Assembly (NCBI RefSeq): GCF_029854195.1
Contig: NZ_CP122960.1
Span: 1,246,001 to 1,310,000 of the forward strand
Direction: 5' to 3'
DNA: 64,000 bases
DNA from: Amylibacter sp. IMCC11727
GTDB lineage: Bacteria; Pseudomonadota; Alphaproteobacteria; Rhodobacterales; Rhodobacteraceae
Shown: positions 51,035 through 60,689 of the stretch, in pieces
Layout of the letters: the number at the start of each line of letters is the position of its first letter
Position numbering within the stretch: the first letter of the stretch is position 1
Program-made: the position numbers and the translations under genes
Notes under the pieces: model-generated
What the model was told of the DNA's origin: nothing
Seen by the model: the letters and a program-made list of their open reading frames with translations, nothing else
Databases searched by the model: none

Positions 51035-51616
51035 TTAACTGCCAAAGCCCATGATCAGGTTGAACACCACAAATGGCGCGATGGTCAATAAGGCTGCGCT
51101 CATCAAAACGGCGCGGGGGAACGGTGTTGGAAAGCGCCGCCACAAGACGCCGAGCAAAACACAGACCAGCAATATTTCGATAACTGAAAAGATATCGCCG
51201 TGGTGGTTCGGGTCCCAATAGCTCACAGGGCTTTCGAATTTCCACATGGTAAAGGGCCAGAAATGGGCGCGTGCATCATCCACATGCAGGGGAAAATCAC
51301 ATAGCAGATGGATAAATGCGGCCCCCGTTAGGGCAATCATCCAGTTGTTTTTCAGCCAAAGCGCAAAACCGAGCAAAACACCCCAAACAACAAAGGAATT
51401 GTCGATGGCAAAAACCTTCTGCCAATAGTCCGAATAATACAGGTCGCGAAAAATCTCATTTGTTGACGTATTTAGAACAAACCTGTGCCAAAAGAACATA
51501 AAATAAAGGGAAAAATCTGGTATAAACCCACCGATGAGGGCAGCCGTTGTCACTTTGCGTTGCATCGGCTTGGCAAAGAGCGCGGCGGCCAGTATCAGGT
51601 GAGTTGGTGTGTTCAT
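51035..51616 (-). CDS. YdjM-like membrane protein (metal-dependent hydrolase family)
   Basis: 193 residues from the ATG at 51616. It has NTPTHLILAAALF at the start, AALIGGFIPDFSLY (about 26-39) and HLLCDFPLHVDDARAHFWPF (about 103-122), the His/Asp pattern of the membrane-bound PF04307 family, with four or five hydrophobic segments. It lies divergent from cobQ with overlapping upstream regions. Function unproven. Confidence 0.75.
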   Translation of the reverse strand: MNTPTHLILAAALFAKPMQRKVTTAALIGGFIPDFSLYFMFFWHRFVLNTSTNEIFRDLYYSDYWQKVFAIDNSFVVWGVLLGFALWLKNNWMIALTGAAFIHLLCDFPLHVDDARAHFWPFTMWKFESPVSYWDPNHHGDIFSVIEILLVCVLLGVLWRRFPTPFPRAVLMSAALLTIAPFVVFNLIMGFGS

Positions 51617-51659
51617 CGGGGTATGCGCCTGCTGGGTGCAATTGAGTATAGGGTGTGGG

Positions 51660-53129
51660 ATGGCGAAGTCCATTATGATCCAAGGTGCTGGATCAAACGT
51701 TGGGAAATCCATGATTGTTGCTGGGCTGTGCCGCGCTTTTGTGCGCCGCGGCCTTAAGGTGCTGCCATTTAAACCCCAAAACATGAGCAACAATGCCGCT
51801 GTGACGGCGGATGGGGGCGAAATTGGCCGCGCACAGGCCTTGCAGGCACGGGCGTGTAACGTGCAGGCCCACACAGATATGAACCCCGTTTTGCTGAAAC
51901 CTGAAACCGAAACTGGGGCGCAGGTGGTGGTGCAGGGCAATCGCGTCGCCACGGTAAAGGCACGTGAATACGGCAAAATGAAATCCACACTGATGCCCAA
52001 GGTGCTGGACAGTTTTCACCGCCTCGCGGCGCATTGCGATATTGTTCTGGTCGAAGGGGCAGGCAGCCCCGCCGAAGTGAACCTGCGTGAAGGGGACATC
52101 GCGAATATGGGGTTCGCACGGGCCGCAGAAATTCCTGTTTTGCTCACGGGGGATATTGATCGGGGCGGGGTGCTGGCCCAATTGGTGGGAACGCATGTGC
52201 TGATGGAACCCGAAGATGATGCGCTGATCAAAGGGTTTTTGATCAACAAATTTCGCGGCGATGTCAGCCTGTTTGACGAAGGTTTGCAGGTCGCAGTGGA
52301 ACATACAGGCTGGCATGCGCTCGGCGTTTTGCCGTGGTTCGCGGATGCTGGGAAACTGCCAGCCGAGGATGCGACAGACTTGGGGGGCGGGGGCAATGGT
52401 GCGTTTAAAATCGCCGTGCCACGGCTGTCGCGCATTGCAAACTTTGATGATCTTGACCCGTTAAAGCTGGAACCTGGTGTCAGCGTTGTGATGGTGCAAC
52501 CGGGCGAACGCATTCCTGCGGATGCAGGGTTGATCCTGATCCCAGGCAGCAAATCCACCATTGGCGATCTGGCATTTCTAAGCGCGCAGGGCTGGGATGC
52601 GGATATCCTAAGCCATGTGGAGCGGGGCAAACCCGTGTTGGGAATTTGCGGCGGGTATCAAATGCTTGGCTCTGTGATCAAAGACCCTGAAGGCATCGAG
52701 GGCCCAGCGGGGCAGGTCCAAGGGCTGGGGCTGTTAGAGGTGGAAACCACCATGACACCGCAAAAGACCCTAACCGAAGTGGACGGTGTGGAATTAGCGT
52801 CAGGCGCAGCTGTGGAAGGCTATGAAATCCATATTGGCCGCACACAGGGTCCAGATTGCCTGCGTCCGTGGTTGCAGATCGAAGGCGTGGATGAAGGCGC
52901 AACAAGCAAGAACGGCCTTGTGCAAGGCTGTTACGTCCACGGCGTCTTTGCATCAGATGCGTTTCGCAGTGCCTATCTGTCACGGCTGGGGGTAGAGCCG
53001 AGCGACTTGGTGTTTGACGATCTGATTGATGAAACGCTCGACGCGTTGGCGGACCACATCGAAGAGCATTTGGATGTGGAAATGATTTGGGCGCTGGCGG
53101 CAGAAGTTGCCCCGCCGCCAGCGGCTTAA
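51660..53129 (+). CDS. cobQ: Cobyric acid synthase CobQ
   Basis: 489 residues from the ATG at 51660, standard length. It amidates adenosylcobyrinic acid a,c-diamide at four carboxylates using glutamine and ATP. The N-terminal ATPase domain has IMIQGAGSNVGKSMIVAGL and KPQNMSNNAAVT; the glutaminase domain has the nucleophile Cys in LGICGGYQMLG and the His in CYVHGVF. No other cobalamin genes are adjacent. Confidence 0.95.
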   Translation: MAKSIMIQGAGSNVGKSMIVAGLCRAFVRRGLKVLPFKPQNMSNNAAVTADGGEIGRAQALQARACNVQAHTDMNPVLLKPETETGAQVVVQGNRVATVKAREYGKMKSTLMPKVLDSFHRLAAHCDIVLVEGAGSPAEVNLREGDIANMGFARAAEIPVLLTGDIDRGGVLAQLVGTHVLMEPEDDALIKGFLINKFRGDVSLFDEGLQVAVEHTGWHALGVLPWFADAGKLPAEDATDLGGGGNGAFKIAVPRLSRIANFDDLDPLKLEPGVSVVMVQPGERIPADAGLILIPGSKSTIGDLAFLSAQGWDADILSHVERGKPVLGICGGYQMLGSVIKDPEGIEGPAGQVQGLGLLEVETTMTPQKTLTEVDGVELASGAAVEGYEIHIGRTQGPDCLRPWLQIEGVDEGATSKNGLVQGCYVHGVFASDAFRSAYLSRLGVEPSDLVFDDLIDETLDALADHIEEHLDVEMIWALAAEVAPPPAA

Positions 53130-53138
53130 CCTTAAACT

Positions 53139-54167
53139 TTATTCAAAGTCGCGCGATGCTAGGGCGCGGTGAATCTCGCGGCGCACCAGTTTGCGCACAT
53201 TGCGTGTGATCCGATCGCCCAGTTCACCCTGCAACTCAGACCGCACCATATCCGACACCATTTCACGAAGGGTTTCTTCGTCTAGGAATGTGTCGTCTTC
53301 GGTGTAATCAAGCGGCTCTTCATAAGCCGCCGTCCCCATAGAAGGCGTGGGCTCGGGCTCGGGTTCTGGTGCGCGCAGCGGCGGCTCGCGGTTCACGATG
53401 GTGTCGCGTACGATGTCCTCTGCTTCAACTTCGGTGTCGTCCGCCTCGATTTCGTCTTCAAGGCTGGCTTCAACGGCATCCACGGCTTGCACCGCTTTCA
53501 TGAATTCTGGCTCTGGCGGAACGTCGTCCAAGTCGGCCTCAAAGGGGCTGTCGCTTGGAAAAGAAATATCCTCTGCAACCGCGTCCAATGTGGCTTCAAC
53601 CTCGGCTTCTACGACATCTTCGGCCGCATCAACGGTGTCATCCACAGATGGCGCGGCGGACAAGTTTGCGGTTAATGGCGGCTCAGCACGCGCGAAGTCT
53701 TTCATAGACAAGTGCAGGGCGGACATCATTTCAGATGTGGCATCGGTGCTAACGTCTTCGGATTCATCTTGGGCAACGTCTTCCACCATCTCTGCGAAAA
53801 ACGCGGACTCTTGCCCTGCGTCAGATGGAATGTCTTCTATGTCTTGCACATCTACATTTTGTGCCACGTTGGATTGCGCGTCTTCGACGGCTTCGGACAT
53901 GACAAGAGATTCGATATCGGCGATCCGTTGTTCCAATTCCGCCGCAGCGGAGGAAGGTTCTTCGGTTTCTGGGACCCGCAAAGAGGGGGTCAGGACCAGC
54001 TTATCGCGCTCCATGTCGTTGCTCTGTTGCAACAAACTTGGGTCTGTTTGATCGGTGTTTTCACCCGCAGTTTCCGCGTCTGAAGCTGTTCTCGCTTCTT
54101 CTGACACCAACCGACGAATGGATGACAAGACGTCCTCGACGTCCATTTTTCTGCCTGTTTCGGACAT
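53139..54167 (-). CDS. PopZ/DUF2497-like acidic protein
   Basis: 342 residues, strongly acidic in the middle. The N-terminus KMDVEDVLSSIRRLVSEEAR matches the MEEILASIRRII pattern of PopZ (DUF2497) proteins, the long Asp/Glu/Ala-rich centre fits their disordered linker, and the C-terminus (LREMVSDMVRSELQGELGDRITRNVRKLVRREIHRAL) fits the oligomerisation helices. PopZ organises polar complexes in alphaproteobacteria. It starts with a TAGGAG box and precedes the TolC-family gene at the same orientation. Confidence 0.7.
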   Translation of the reverse strand: MSETGRKMDVEDVLSSIRRLVSEEARTASDAETAGENTDQTDPSLLQQSNDMERDKLVLTPSLRVPETEEPSSAAAELEQRIADIESLVMSEAVEDAQSNVAQNVDVQDIEDIPSDAGQESAFFAEMVEDVAQDESEDVSTDATSEMMSALHLSMKDFARAEPPLTANLSAAPSVDDTVDAAEDVVEAEVEATLDAVAEDISFPSDSPFEADLDDVPPEPEFMKAVQAVDAVEASLEDEIEADDTEVEAEDIVRDTIVNREPPLRAPEPEPEPTPSMGTAAYEEPLDYTEDDTFLDEETLREMVSDMVRSELQGELGDRITRNVRKLVRREIHRALASRDFE

Positions 54168-54236
54168 TTGTCCACTCCTATTGCCTCAGCGCGGAGTTTA
54201 CTCAGAATCGCATCTTCGGGCAACTGTTCTAAAAGA

Positions 54237-55631
54237 TCAGTCGCCTTTTCTTTTTTTCAGCTTGTCGAAAAGTTTTATGCGCTTCTCGCCCAGAATGCCC
54301 AATTGCTTATTGGTTACCGCGCGGGCGTTAACGTCTGGGTTATAGATTGGCACACCCAAATTCAGGTGCTGCGCGGTCAACAAACCCATTTCAGAAAGGA
54401 CCTGATACTGTGCCACATATTGATCGCGAATGGCGTTCACCAATTGGGATCGCGCAGACAGCAGTTCTTGTTCCGCGTCCAAAGCGTCAAGCGTTGTCCG
54501 TGCGCCCAACTTGGCCTCTTCCGTTACCCCTTCAAAGGCAACTTGCGCGGCACGGACCTGTTCACGGTTGGATTTAATCGACGCACTGGCGGTTTTCCAA
54601 CCCACCCAAGCATCGCGCAAACCTTGGCGGGTGATATAGCCAGATTGCTGCACGTTCGTCAGAGCCTGTTGGTACAACGCCACATCGCGGCGGCGGTCAC
54701 TGTCCAAACGCCCGCCTTGATAGATGTTGATTGTGCCTGTGATAGAGGCCGTCACATCATCGGTGGTCAAACCGTTTCTGCTAAAGTCGCTGCCAAATGT
54801 GTAATCCACCTGACCGTTAATTTGCGGATCGCGGTTTTTAAACGTGGATTTAGCAGTCAGTTCAGCCGCCTTCGCGTTAAACTGCGCTTGCATCACGCGG
54901 GGGTGTTTTTTGATGGCAACCGCTTCGGCCTTTTCCAATGTATTGGGCAGCTTTGGCGCAGCAGGCGGATTGCGAAGGTTGCGTGGTGGCACACCCACAA
55001 CCGCCGTGTAAGCGTTTTCGGAACGGGCTAAATTGCCACGATTGGTTTCCAACTGTGACAAGGCGGCAGCCAGCCTTGCTTCGGCCTGAGACACATCGGT
55101 ACGGGTCACTTCGCCCACTTCGAAACGGTCTTTGGCGGCACGCACCTGCTCACGCAAAACCCGCACGTTGTTTTGGGCCAGTCGCACAAATTGCTGGTCC
55201 CGGCGAACATCCAAAAAGGATTGAACGGTCGACAGCAAAACGGCCTGTTCCACCTGCAACAACGCTTGACGTGCGGCCAGCACACTCATGCGGGCGGCTT
55301 CGATGTTCAGGCGATCTGCGCCGCCATCGAACAGTTGAATGGTCAACCGTGTGTTATGGGTCCATTGACCACTTGGATCACGAAACGCGCTTAGCCTGTT
55401 TAACTGTGCGGCGCGTCTCACTTGGATCGTTTGTGTCAGTGTGGGCAAAAGCGCAGATCGCGCTGCAATCACGCTTTCATCCGTGGCACGCAGGGCATAT
55501 TGCTGCGCCAAAATCTGCGGGTTGGTCTGATAGGCGAGCACCAGCGCGTCTGCCAAAGTGGTGGCAGCTGCGGGCAGGGACAGGGCAGCAAATGCAATGG
55601 CAGCGCCCGTGGTCTTTAGAAATCTAATCAT
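54237..55631 (-). CDS. TolC-family outer membrane channel
   Basis: 464 residues with a signal peptide (MIRFLKTTGAAIAFAALSLPAAAT). The paired OEP repeats are evident: LADALVLAYQTNPQILAQQYALRATDESVIAARSALLP and, in the second half, AVAIKKHPRVMQAQFNAKAAELTAKSTFKNRDPQINGQ, with EEAKLGARTTLDALDAEQELLSARSQLVNAIRD near the end. It forms the outer-membrane tunnel of type I secretion or efflux systems. No inner-membrane partner is encoded next to it. Confidence 0.92.
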   Translation of the reverse strand: MIRFLKTTGAAIAFAALSLPAAATTLADALVLAYQTNPQILAQQYALRATDESVIAARSALLPTLTQTIQVRRAAQLNRLSAFRDPSGQWTHNTRLTIQLFDGGADRLNIEAARMSVLAARQALLQVEQAVLLSTVQSFLDVRRDQQFVRLAQNNVRVLREQVRAAKDRFEVGEVTRTDVSQAEARLAAALSQLETNRGNLARSENAYTAVVGVPPRNLRNPPAAPKLPNTLEKAEAVAIKKHPRVMQAQFNAKAAELTAKSTFKNRDPQINGQVDYTFGSDFSRNGLTTDDVTASITGTINIYQGGRLDSDRRRDVALYQQALTNVQQSGYITRQGLRDAWVGWKTASASIKSNREQVRAAQVAFEGVTEEAKLGARTTLDALDAEQELLSARSQLVNAIRDQYVAQYQVLSEMGLLTAQHLNLGVPIYNPDVNARAVTNKQLGILGEKRIKLFDKLKKRKGD

Positions 55632-55687
55632 CCGCGTGTCCCCAAGAACTGTGATTGGTGTGGCATCCGTATGAACGCCACGTCCGA

Positions 55688-56344
55688 TTAGCCAAATGTG
55701 AATTCAGCTTCTTTTTCAAACCCTGGCAGTGTGGGTGCTGCAGCAGAAAACGCACCGCGCCAGTCCATTCCGTTTTCGCGTTTCAGGCCGATTTTGCATT
55801 GGCCCATACCGCCTGTTTGACGAATGGCCACGATACGCCCGCCAACCTTAAGCTGGTCTAAAATGGCAGCTGGGATCGTTTCAGCGGCCCCTTGCAACAC
55901 AATCACGCAATAAGGGCCGTGTTTCGCCGCTCCTTTGGCCAGTTCACCATGAACGACCATGGCGTTGTCCGCACCGTTCGCAGCCAACAATTCAGCGGCT
56001 TCGTTGGCCATCGCCTCGTCAGGTTCAACACCAACCACGGCTTCGGCCATTTTTGCCATCACCGCGGATGAATATCCGTACCCACAACCCAGATCGAGAA
56101 CCAGTTCATCAGGTTGGATGTTCACAGCATCGAGCATTTTGGCAAATGTACGAGCATCCAGAATCACGCGTGAGCGATCCAGCGCGATATGCTCGCCCAT
56201 GTAGGCGACAGATCGTTTGGCCGCTGGCACAAATTCTTCGCGTGGAACGGTCAAAAGCGCATCGATAATTGGGTATTTGGTCACGTCTGACGGGCGAACC
56301 TGACAATCAACCATTGTTGTGCGTGCTGCGGAAAAATCCATCAT
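55688..56344 (-). CDS. Protein-L-isoaspartate O-methyltransferase family protein
   Basis: 218 residues, with an AAGG box seven bases before the first ATG (56344; a second ATG follows directly). MVDCQVRPSDVTKYPIIDALLTVPREEFVP is the typical alphaproteobacterial start and LVLDLGCGYGYSSAVMAKMAEAVVGVEPDE holds the S-adenosylmethionine site. It is related to Pcm but lacks some of the classic Pcm substrate residues by eye. In many relatives it sits just upstream of the TolC-family gene, as here. Confidence 0.88.
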   Translation of the reverse strand: MMDFSAARTTMVDCQVRPSDVTKYPIIDALLTVPREEFVPAAKRSVAYMGEHIALDRSRVILDARTFAKMLDAVNIQPDELVLDLGCGYGYSSAVMAKMAEAVVGVEPDEAMANEAAELLAANGADNAMVVHGELAKGAAKHGPYCVIVLQGAAETIPAAILDQLKVGGRIVAIRQTGGMGQCKIGLKRENGMDWRGAFSAAAPTLPGFEKEAEFTFG

Positions 56345-56437
56345 AGCAGGACCTTTGAATCATGTTTGTAAGCAGTTTGTACTTCTCTGCCATAATGCAC
56401 GCTGCGCTGCAACGCCATAGGCCGCAAATTGCCGCGT

Positions 56438-57538
56438 TTATAGGGGTGATACGGATGACTGTGTGGTTTCCGTCGCGGGTGCGGACAATGGGATCGCACT
56501 GCCTGTGCTGGAATGCATGTATTCAAACGGTTTTTCGCCCTGCTTGCGTTGGGTGCGCAGCAAAAAGAATTTTCCAATACCTGCGCGCGATCCCACCATC
56601 GGTGCGCTTGCATCTGTTGGGAACCGCGATTGCCATCCTTTAGGCAGGCGCAGCCCATGTTTTTCGGCGTTTTCCCCCATCCAAATCAATGGAATGTTGG
56701 ATAATTTGCGCGATGCGGGGTATTTCCAGACATGCCCGCCGATATCGGCATGGGCCCCTGTGAACCAGACTTGTTCCAAATGCCCCTGCCAGCCAGGGTC
56801 CACATCCCACAACACAGGGCGATAGGCCGTGCGATCTTCGTCGAGCGCCAATGCCTGATATCCAGATTTCACAGGCTCTGAGATATTGGTGGAATGAAAC
56901 TCTGTTGCCATAGGGGCCAGATAGGTCAGGATCGGATAGGGCAGGCCAAGTGCTTTGACCGTGTCCCACACCCCAATCATTTCGATGGTCGTTGTGTCGT
57001 GACAATGGATAGATCGAAACGTACTTCGCGCCGCAGGACTGGCCTGCGATTCATAAAGCTGGAACGCAAATTGCAGTTTGTCCTTGGTGGCATTGTGACA
57101 GCGCAACAGACCCACCGTGCCAATCATTCCAGAAATGGAGCGCACCGCATAAGCCCCACGGGAAAAACCAAACAGATAAATCTTGTCGCCGGGGTTATAA
57201 TTCTCGGCCAGTTGGGCATAACCGTCAAAGATCACCTGATTGATGCCCCAGCCCGAGGCAATCGTGACCCAGTTCCAAAACCCATGCCCTTGAATGCCAG
57301 GATGGTACCACAGCGTGCCGTCTTCGGGCCGATGCACCTCGCGCAGCAGTTTGTACAAAATCCCTGCGTTGGTTTCTTCGTTTTCGCTCAGGCGACTTTG
57401 TGTGCCGTCGATGATCAGAATATGGGCCCGCGGTGGGCGGCTGTGATCCGGGGGCGGGCGATCCCGATCCACCCGCGAAAGGGAGGATTTTAGCCGCGCG
57501 GTAAAGCGCCGCCATAGGGATTGGCGGTCGCTACTCAT
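56438..57538 (-). CDS. DUF2235 alpha/beta-hydrolase-like protein
   Basis: 366 residues. AHILIIDGTQSRLSENEETNAGILYKLL opens the domain and YLFGFSRGAYAVRSISGMIG (about 124-143) carries the G-x-S-x-G nucleophile elbow; WFTGAHADIGG near residue 260 is also characteristic. DUF2235 proteins include type VI phospholipase-like effectors and housekeeping hydrolases; no T6SS genes are near. Its start overlaps the preceding molybdenum-subunit stop by four bases (ATGA), an unexpected coupling. Confidence 0.88.
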   Translation of the reverse strand: MSSDRQSLWRRFTARLKSSLSRVDRDRPPPDHSRPPRAHILIIDGTQSRLSENEETNAGILYKLLREVHRPEDGTLWYHPGIQGHGFWNWVTIASGWGINQVIFDGYAQLAENYNPGDKIYLFGFSRGAYAVRSISGMIGTVGLLRCHNATKDKLQFAFQLYESQASPAARSTFRSIHCHDTTTIEMIGVWDTVKALGLPYPILTYLAPMATEFHSTNISEPVKSGYQALALDEDRTAYRPVLWDVDPGWQGHLEQVWFTGAHADIGGHVWKYPASRKLSNIPLIWMGENAEKHGLRLPKGWQSRFPTDASAPMVGSRAGIGKFFLLRTQRKQGEKPFEYMHSSTGSAIPLSAPATETTQSSVSPL

Positions 57539-59829
57539 TTAGCCTCTTGCAGCCATGTCCACATCCGTAACGGCGTCACTGGCATGTCCACGTGATGAAT
57601 GCCCTTGTCCCAAACCGCATCCTGCACGGCGTTCATCACCGCAGCAAGCGCACCAACCGTTCCTGCCTCGCCACAGCCTTTCATGCCAATTTCATTGGCC
57701 GTAGACGGAATCAGCTCTGCATGAAAATCCATCATCGGAACATCGCTGGCGCGGGGCATGCCGTAATCCATGAAGCTGCCCGTCAGCAGTTGGCCCATTT
57801 CATCGTAAACCGTGTGTTCTGTGATGGCTTGGCCAATGCCTTGGACCACACCGCCATGCACCTGCCCTTCGGCCAGCAACGGGTTAATCAGCAGACCAAA
57901 GTCATCGACCACAGTATATTTCACCACCTGCGTGTGGCCTGTCTGTTCGTCGATTTCCACCTCGCAGTAATGCGCCCCATTGGGGTAACTGCGCCCGGGC
58001 AGATCGTATTCAACGGAATGGTCGAGCAGATCATCCATGCCCTTTTCACGCGCCTTTTCAACCACTTGAGGCAGGGTAATTCTGCGATCCGTCCCAACAA
58101 TGTTAAACGCGCCATTTGCAAAATCCATGTCATCGGCGCTCACTTCCAACGCGTGACTGGCCAGCGGTTTCAGTGTATCAATCACCAAATCAGAGGTCTT
58201 GAAAATGGAATTGCCCTGCATGGTCACAGACCGCGATCCCCCCGTGCCACCCCCAACAGGAATGGCATCGCTGTCCCCTTGAATGATGTTCACTTTCGCG
58301 GGATCCCAACCCGTCTTTTCGCACACCAATTGGGTGTATGCGGTTTCATGCCCTTGGCCGTTTGATTGTGTCCCCACATACAGGTTCATTACTTCATCGC
58401 CCGCAAATTCAATCCGTGTGGTTTCCTGCGGCGCGCCAAGGATGGATTCGATATAAAAGCACAGCCCCAATCCACGGATTTTCCCGTTCTTGGCGCTTTC
58501 GGCTTTGCGGGCATCAAACCCAGCGATATCCGCTTCGGCTTCTGCACGGGTCAATACTTTGTCAAAATCTCCCGTGTCATACAGTTCCCCTGCAAGCGAG
58601 GTGTAGGGCATCTGATCGGCGCGGATGAAATTCTTGCGCCGCAACTGGGATTGATCCATCCCAAACTGACGTGCGGCATGATCCATCAGCCGTTCAATCA
58701 CATAAATCGCTTCGGGCCGCCCCGCACCGCGATAAGCATCGACGGGGGTCGTGTTGGTATAAACACCTTTGACCCCGAAAAAACCCTGCTGCACATCGTA
58801 AACCCCTGGAAACACCTTTTGGGCCAAGGTGGATTGGATGTTTTGCCCAAACCCACTGGAATAGGCGCCTAGGTTTGAAATGGAATTGATCCGAATGGCA
58901 ATCAGCTTGTGATCCGCATCAAACGCGCCTTCGGCGAGCGTGGTCAAATCGCGACAGGCGTTGTCAGACAGCATTGCTTCGGATCGGTCCGGGTTCCAGC
59001 GCACTGGCTGGCCGAGTATTTTGGCCGCGAAAACCGCCATCATATATTCAGGGTAGGCATGCACCTTCATGCCAAACCCACCGCCCACATCAGGGTTGGT
59101 CACACGCACATTCTCTGCATCCACCTTAAACGCGCCAGCGATGGTGCGTTTCAGCCCCCAAACCCCTTGGCCCGAAAAACACAAATGCAGCTTATCGCCC
59201 TCGGCCTCTGCATAACAGGTGCGCGGTTCCATCGAATTGCAAATCACGCGGTTATGGACGATATCAAGACTGACCGTATGCGCCGCTGATTCAAACACCG
59301 CATCCGTGGCCGTCTCATCCCCGAACCCCCAGTCATAGGCAAGGTTATTGGGCGCTTCAGGGTGTAATTCTTCGCCGCCAAACGCCAGGTCCATCGTTGT
59401 GGGAAGATCATCGTAGTCTACCCAGATCAATTCCGCCGCATCGCGGGCCTGTTGCAGGGTTTCGGCCACCACCATGGCCACGGCTTCGCCCACAAAGCGC
59501 ACCCGATTGCTGGCCAAAACTGGGCGATGTGGAATGGGCGCTGTCGTTCCATCGCGATTTTCCACAGGGATGCCTGACATTTTGTTGTCCATGACCCCTT
59601 CAAAATCTGCCGCCGTGTAAACCGCATGCACCCCATCGGCGGCCTTTGCTTCGTCCACATCAATGCTCGTGATGTCCGCATGGGCTACTTGGCTACGTAC
59701 CACATACATATGCAACGCGCCTTCTGGTGCGATATCGTCGGTATAGCGCCCATGGCCTGTCACCAATCGCACATCTTCAACACGGGCAGCAGGTTGTGAA
59801 ATTCCAAATTTTGCAGCGGGGATATTCAT
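57535..59829 (-). CDS. Orphan xanthine-dehydrogenase-family large subunit (form II CoxL-like)
   Basis: 764 residues. The start (GISQPAARVEDVRLVTGHGRYTDDI) and GGGFGMKVHAYPEY, SSGFGQNIQS, VDAYRGAGRPEAIYVIERLMD and GMKGCGEAGTVGALAAVMNAV mark the molybdenum cofactor subunit. AYRGAGR is the form II active-site motif, not the AYRCSFR of true CO dehydrogenase, so CO oxidation is not implied. The FAD and 2Fe-2S partner subunits are not adjacent; the neighbours are a DUF2235 gene and an HD gene. It may borrow partners from elsewhere. The substrate is unknown. Confidence 0.9.
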   Translation of the reverse strand: MNIPAAKFGISQPAARVEDVRLVTGHGRYTDDIAPEGALHMYVVRSQVAHADITSIDVDEAKAADGVHAVYTAADFEGVMDNKMSGIPVENRDGTTAPIPHRPVLASNRVRFVGEAVAMVVAETLQQARDAAELIWVDYDDLPTTMDLAFGGEELHPEAPNNLAYDWGFGDETATDAVFESAAHTVSLDIVHNRVICNSMEPRTCYAEAEGDKLHLCFSGQGVWGLKRTIAGAFKVDAENVRVTNPDVGGGFGMKVHAYPEYMMAVFAAKILGQPVRWNPDRSEAMLSDNACRDLTTLAEGAFDADHKLIAIRINSISNLGAYSSGFGQNIQSTLAQKVFPGVYDVQQGFFGVKGVYTNTTPVDAYRGAGRPEAIYVIERLMDHAARQFGMDQSQLRRKNFIRADQMPYTSLAGELYDTGDFDKVLTRAEAEADIAGFDARKAESAKNGKIRGLGLCFYIESILGAPQETTRIEFAGDEVMNLYVGTQSNGQGHETAYTQLVCEKTGWDPAKVNIIQGDSDAIPVGGGTGGSRSVTMQGNSIFKTSDLVIDTLKPLASHALEVSADDMDFANGAFNIVGTDRRITLPQVVEKAREKGMDDLLDHSVEYDLPGRSYPNGAHYCEVEIDEQTGHTQVVKYTVVDDFGLLINPLLAEGQVHGGVVQGIGQAITEHTVYDEMGQLLTGSFMDYGMPRASDVPMMDFHAELIPSTANEIGMKGCGEAGTVGALAAVMNAVQDAVWDKGIHHVDMPVTPLRMWTWLQEAK

Positions 59830-60002
59830 GTTGCGTCCTAAACACTGAGCTTTCCGCTAGGGTATTGCAATCTGAGCAGAGGTCCAGATCAAACGCCACG
59901 CAATTTCCCGTGTAATACGCAAAAAACGAACAAATTAGGGTCGGTTTTGGTTCGACAGACTGGCTCAGATTGGGCAGGGTAATAGCTCTAAACGAAGGAC
60001 AA

Positions 60003-60626
60003 ATGATGGACCACGTCAGCTTTACCGCCATGAAAGACGGCACCAAGGAAGATTACGAATTCCTGACGGAACATGAAACGGAATACACCAAAGGCACGGC
60101 AGATCGGCTGCTGCACGCGCTAGAGCATTTGGACGAAGGCCTCTCTGGGTATAAAATCACCCGTCTTGGCCATTCCGTTCAATCCGCCACCCGCGCGTGG
60201 CGCGATGGTGCGGATATCGACTGGATCGTTTCCGCGTTGCTGCACGACATCGGGGATATCTTTGCGCCCTATAACCACGATGAATATGCCGCCACGATCC
60301 TTAAACCTTTCGTGCGTGAACAATGCCGCTGGGTGGTGGAAACCCACGGGGATTTCCAGATGATTTATTATGGGGATAAAATCGAAGGCGGCGACCAACA
60401 CAAACGCGACCGCCACAAAGGCCACCGCTTTTTCAACGATTGCGCCGAATTTTGCGAACGTTGGGATCAATCCAGTTTTGATCCCGAATACGACACACTG
60501 CCGCTCGATTTCTTTCGCGATATGGTGCGCGAAGTTTTTGCCCGCGATCCCTATGATCCTGCGGTCATGAGCGCGGCAGCACAGCCGTTAACAGATGCAA
60601 AACGCGCGGCAGAGCGCGCGGCCTAG
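60003..60626 (+). CDS. HD-domain protein (oxygenase/phosphohydrolase-like)
   Basis: 207 residues from the ATG at 60003, with an AAGGA box. The His-Asp core is LGHSVQSATRAWRDGADIDWIVSALLHDIGD (about 52-82), followed by NHDEYAATIL and WVVETHGDFQMIYY. The YKITRLGHSVQ segment before the HD pair recalls PhnZ/MIOX-like mixed-valent di-iron oxygenases rather than plain nucleotidases. It converges with the aminotransferase. Substrate unknown. Confidence 0.8.
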   Translation: MMDHVSFTAMKDGTKEDYEFLTEHETEYTKGTADRLLHALEHLDEGLSGYKITRLGHSVQSATRAWRDGADIDWIVSALLHDIGDIFAPYNHDEYAATILKPFVREQCRWVVETHGDFQMIYYGDKIEGGDQHKRDRHKGHRFFNDCAEFCERWDQSSFDPEYDTLPLDFFRDMVREVFARDPYDPAVMSAAAQPLTDAKRAAERAA

Positions 60627-60639
60627 CACCTTCTTTTAT

Positions 60640-60681
60640 CCAAAAATATCCCCGCCGGAGGCTCCCAAACTTCCGGCAGGA
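60640..60681 (-). terminator. Rhodobacterales-type hairpin terminator
   Basis: GCCGGAGG and CTTCCGGC form an eight-bp stem (one G-T pair). On the minus strand, after the aminotransferase stop, it is followed by GGGGATATTTTTGG. I recall this composite as common at gene ends in Rhodobacteraceae. Confidence 0.6.
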
Positions 60682-60689
60682 TCCTTAGC

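Noticed and set aside
53347..54051. A 234-codon serine/threonine-rich plus-strand frame
   Set aside because: It is the antisense image of the Asp/Glu/Ala-rich PopZ-like gene; Ser/Thr runs arise from that bias.
57535..59829. Possibility that this is the nicotinate hydroxylase for the locus at 1-15.7 kb
   Set aside because: It has the form II CoxL motif, lies over 40 kb away, and lacks any linked 2Fe-2S or FAD subunit.
57535..59829. Carbon monoxide dehydrogenase
   Set aside because: The active-site motif is AYRGAGR, not the AYRCSFR of true CO dehydrogenase.
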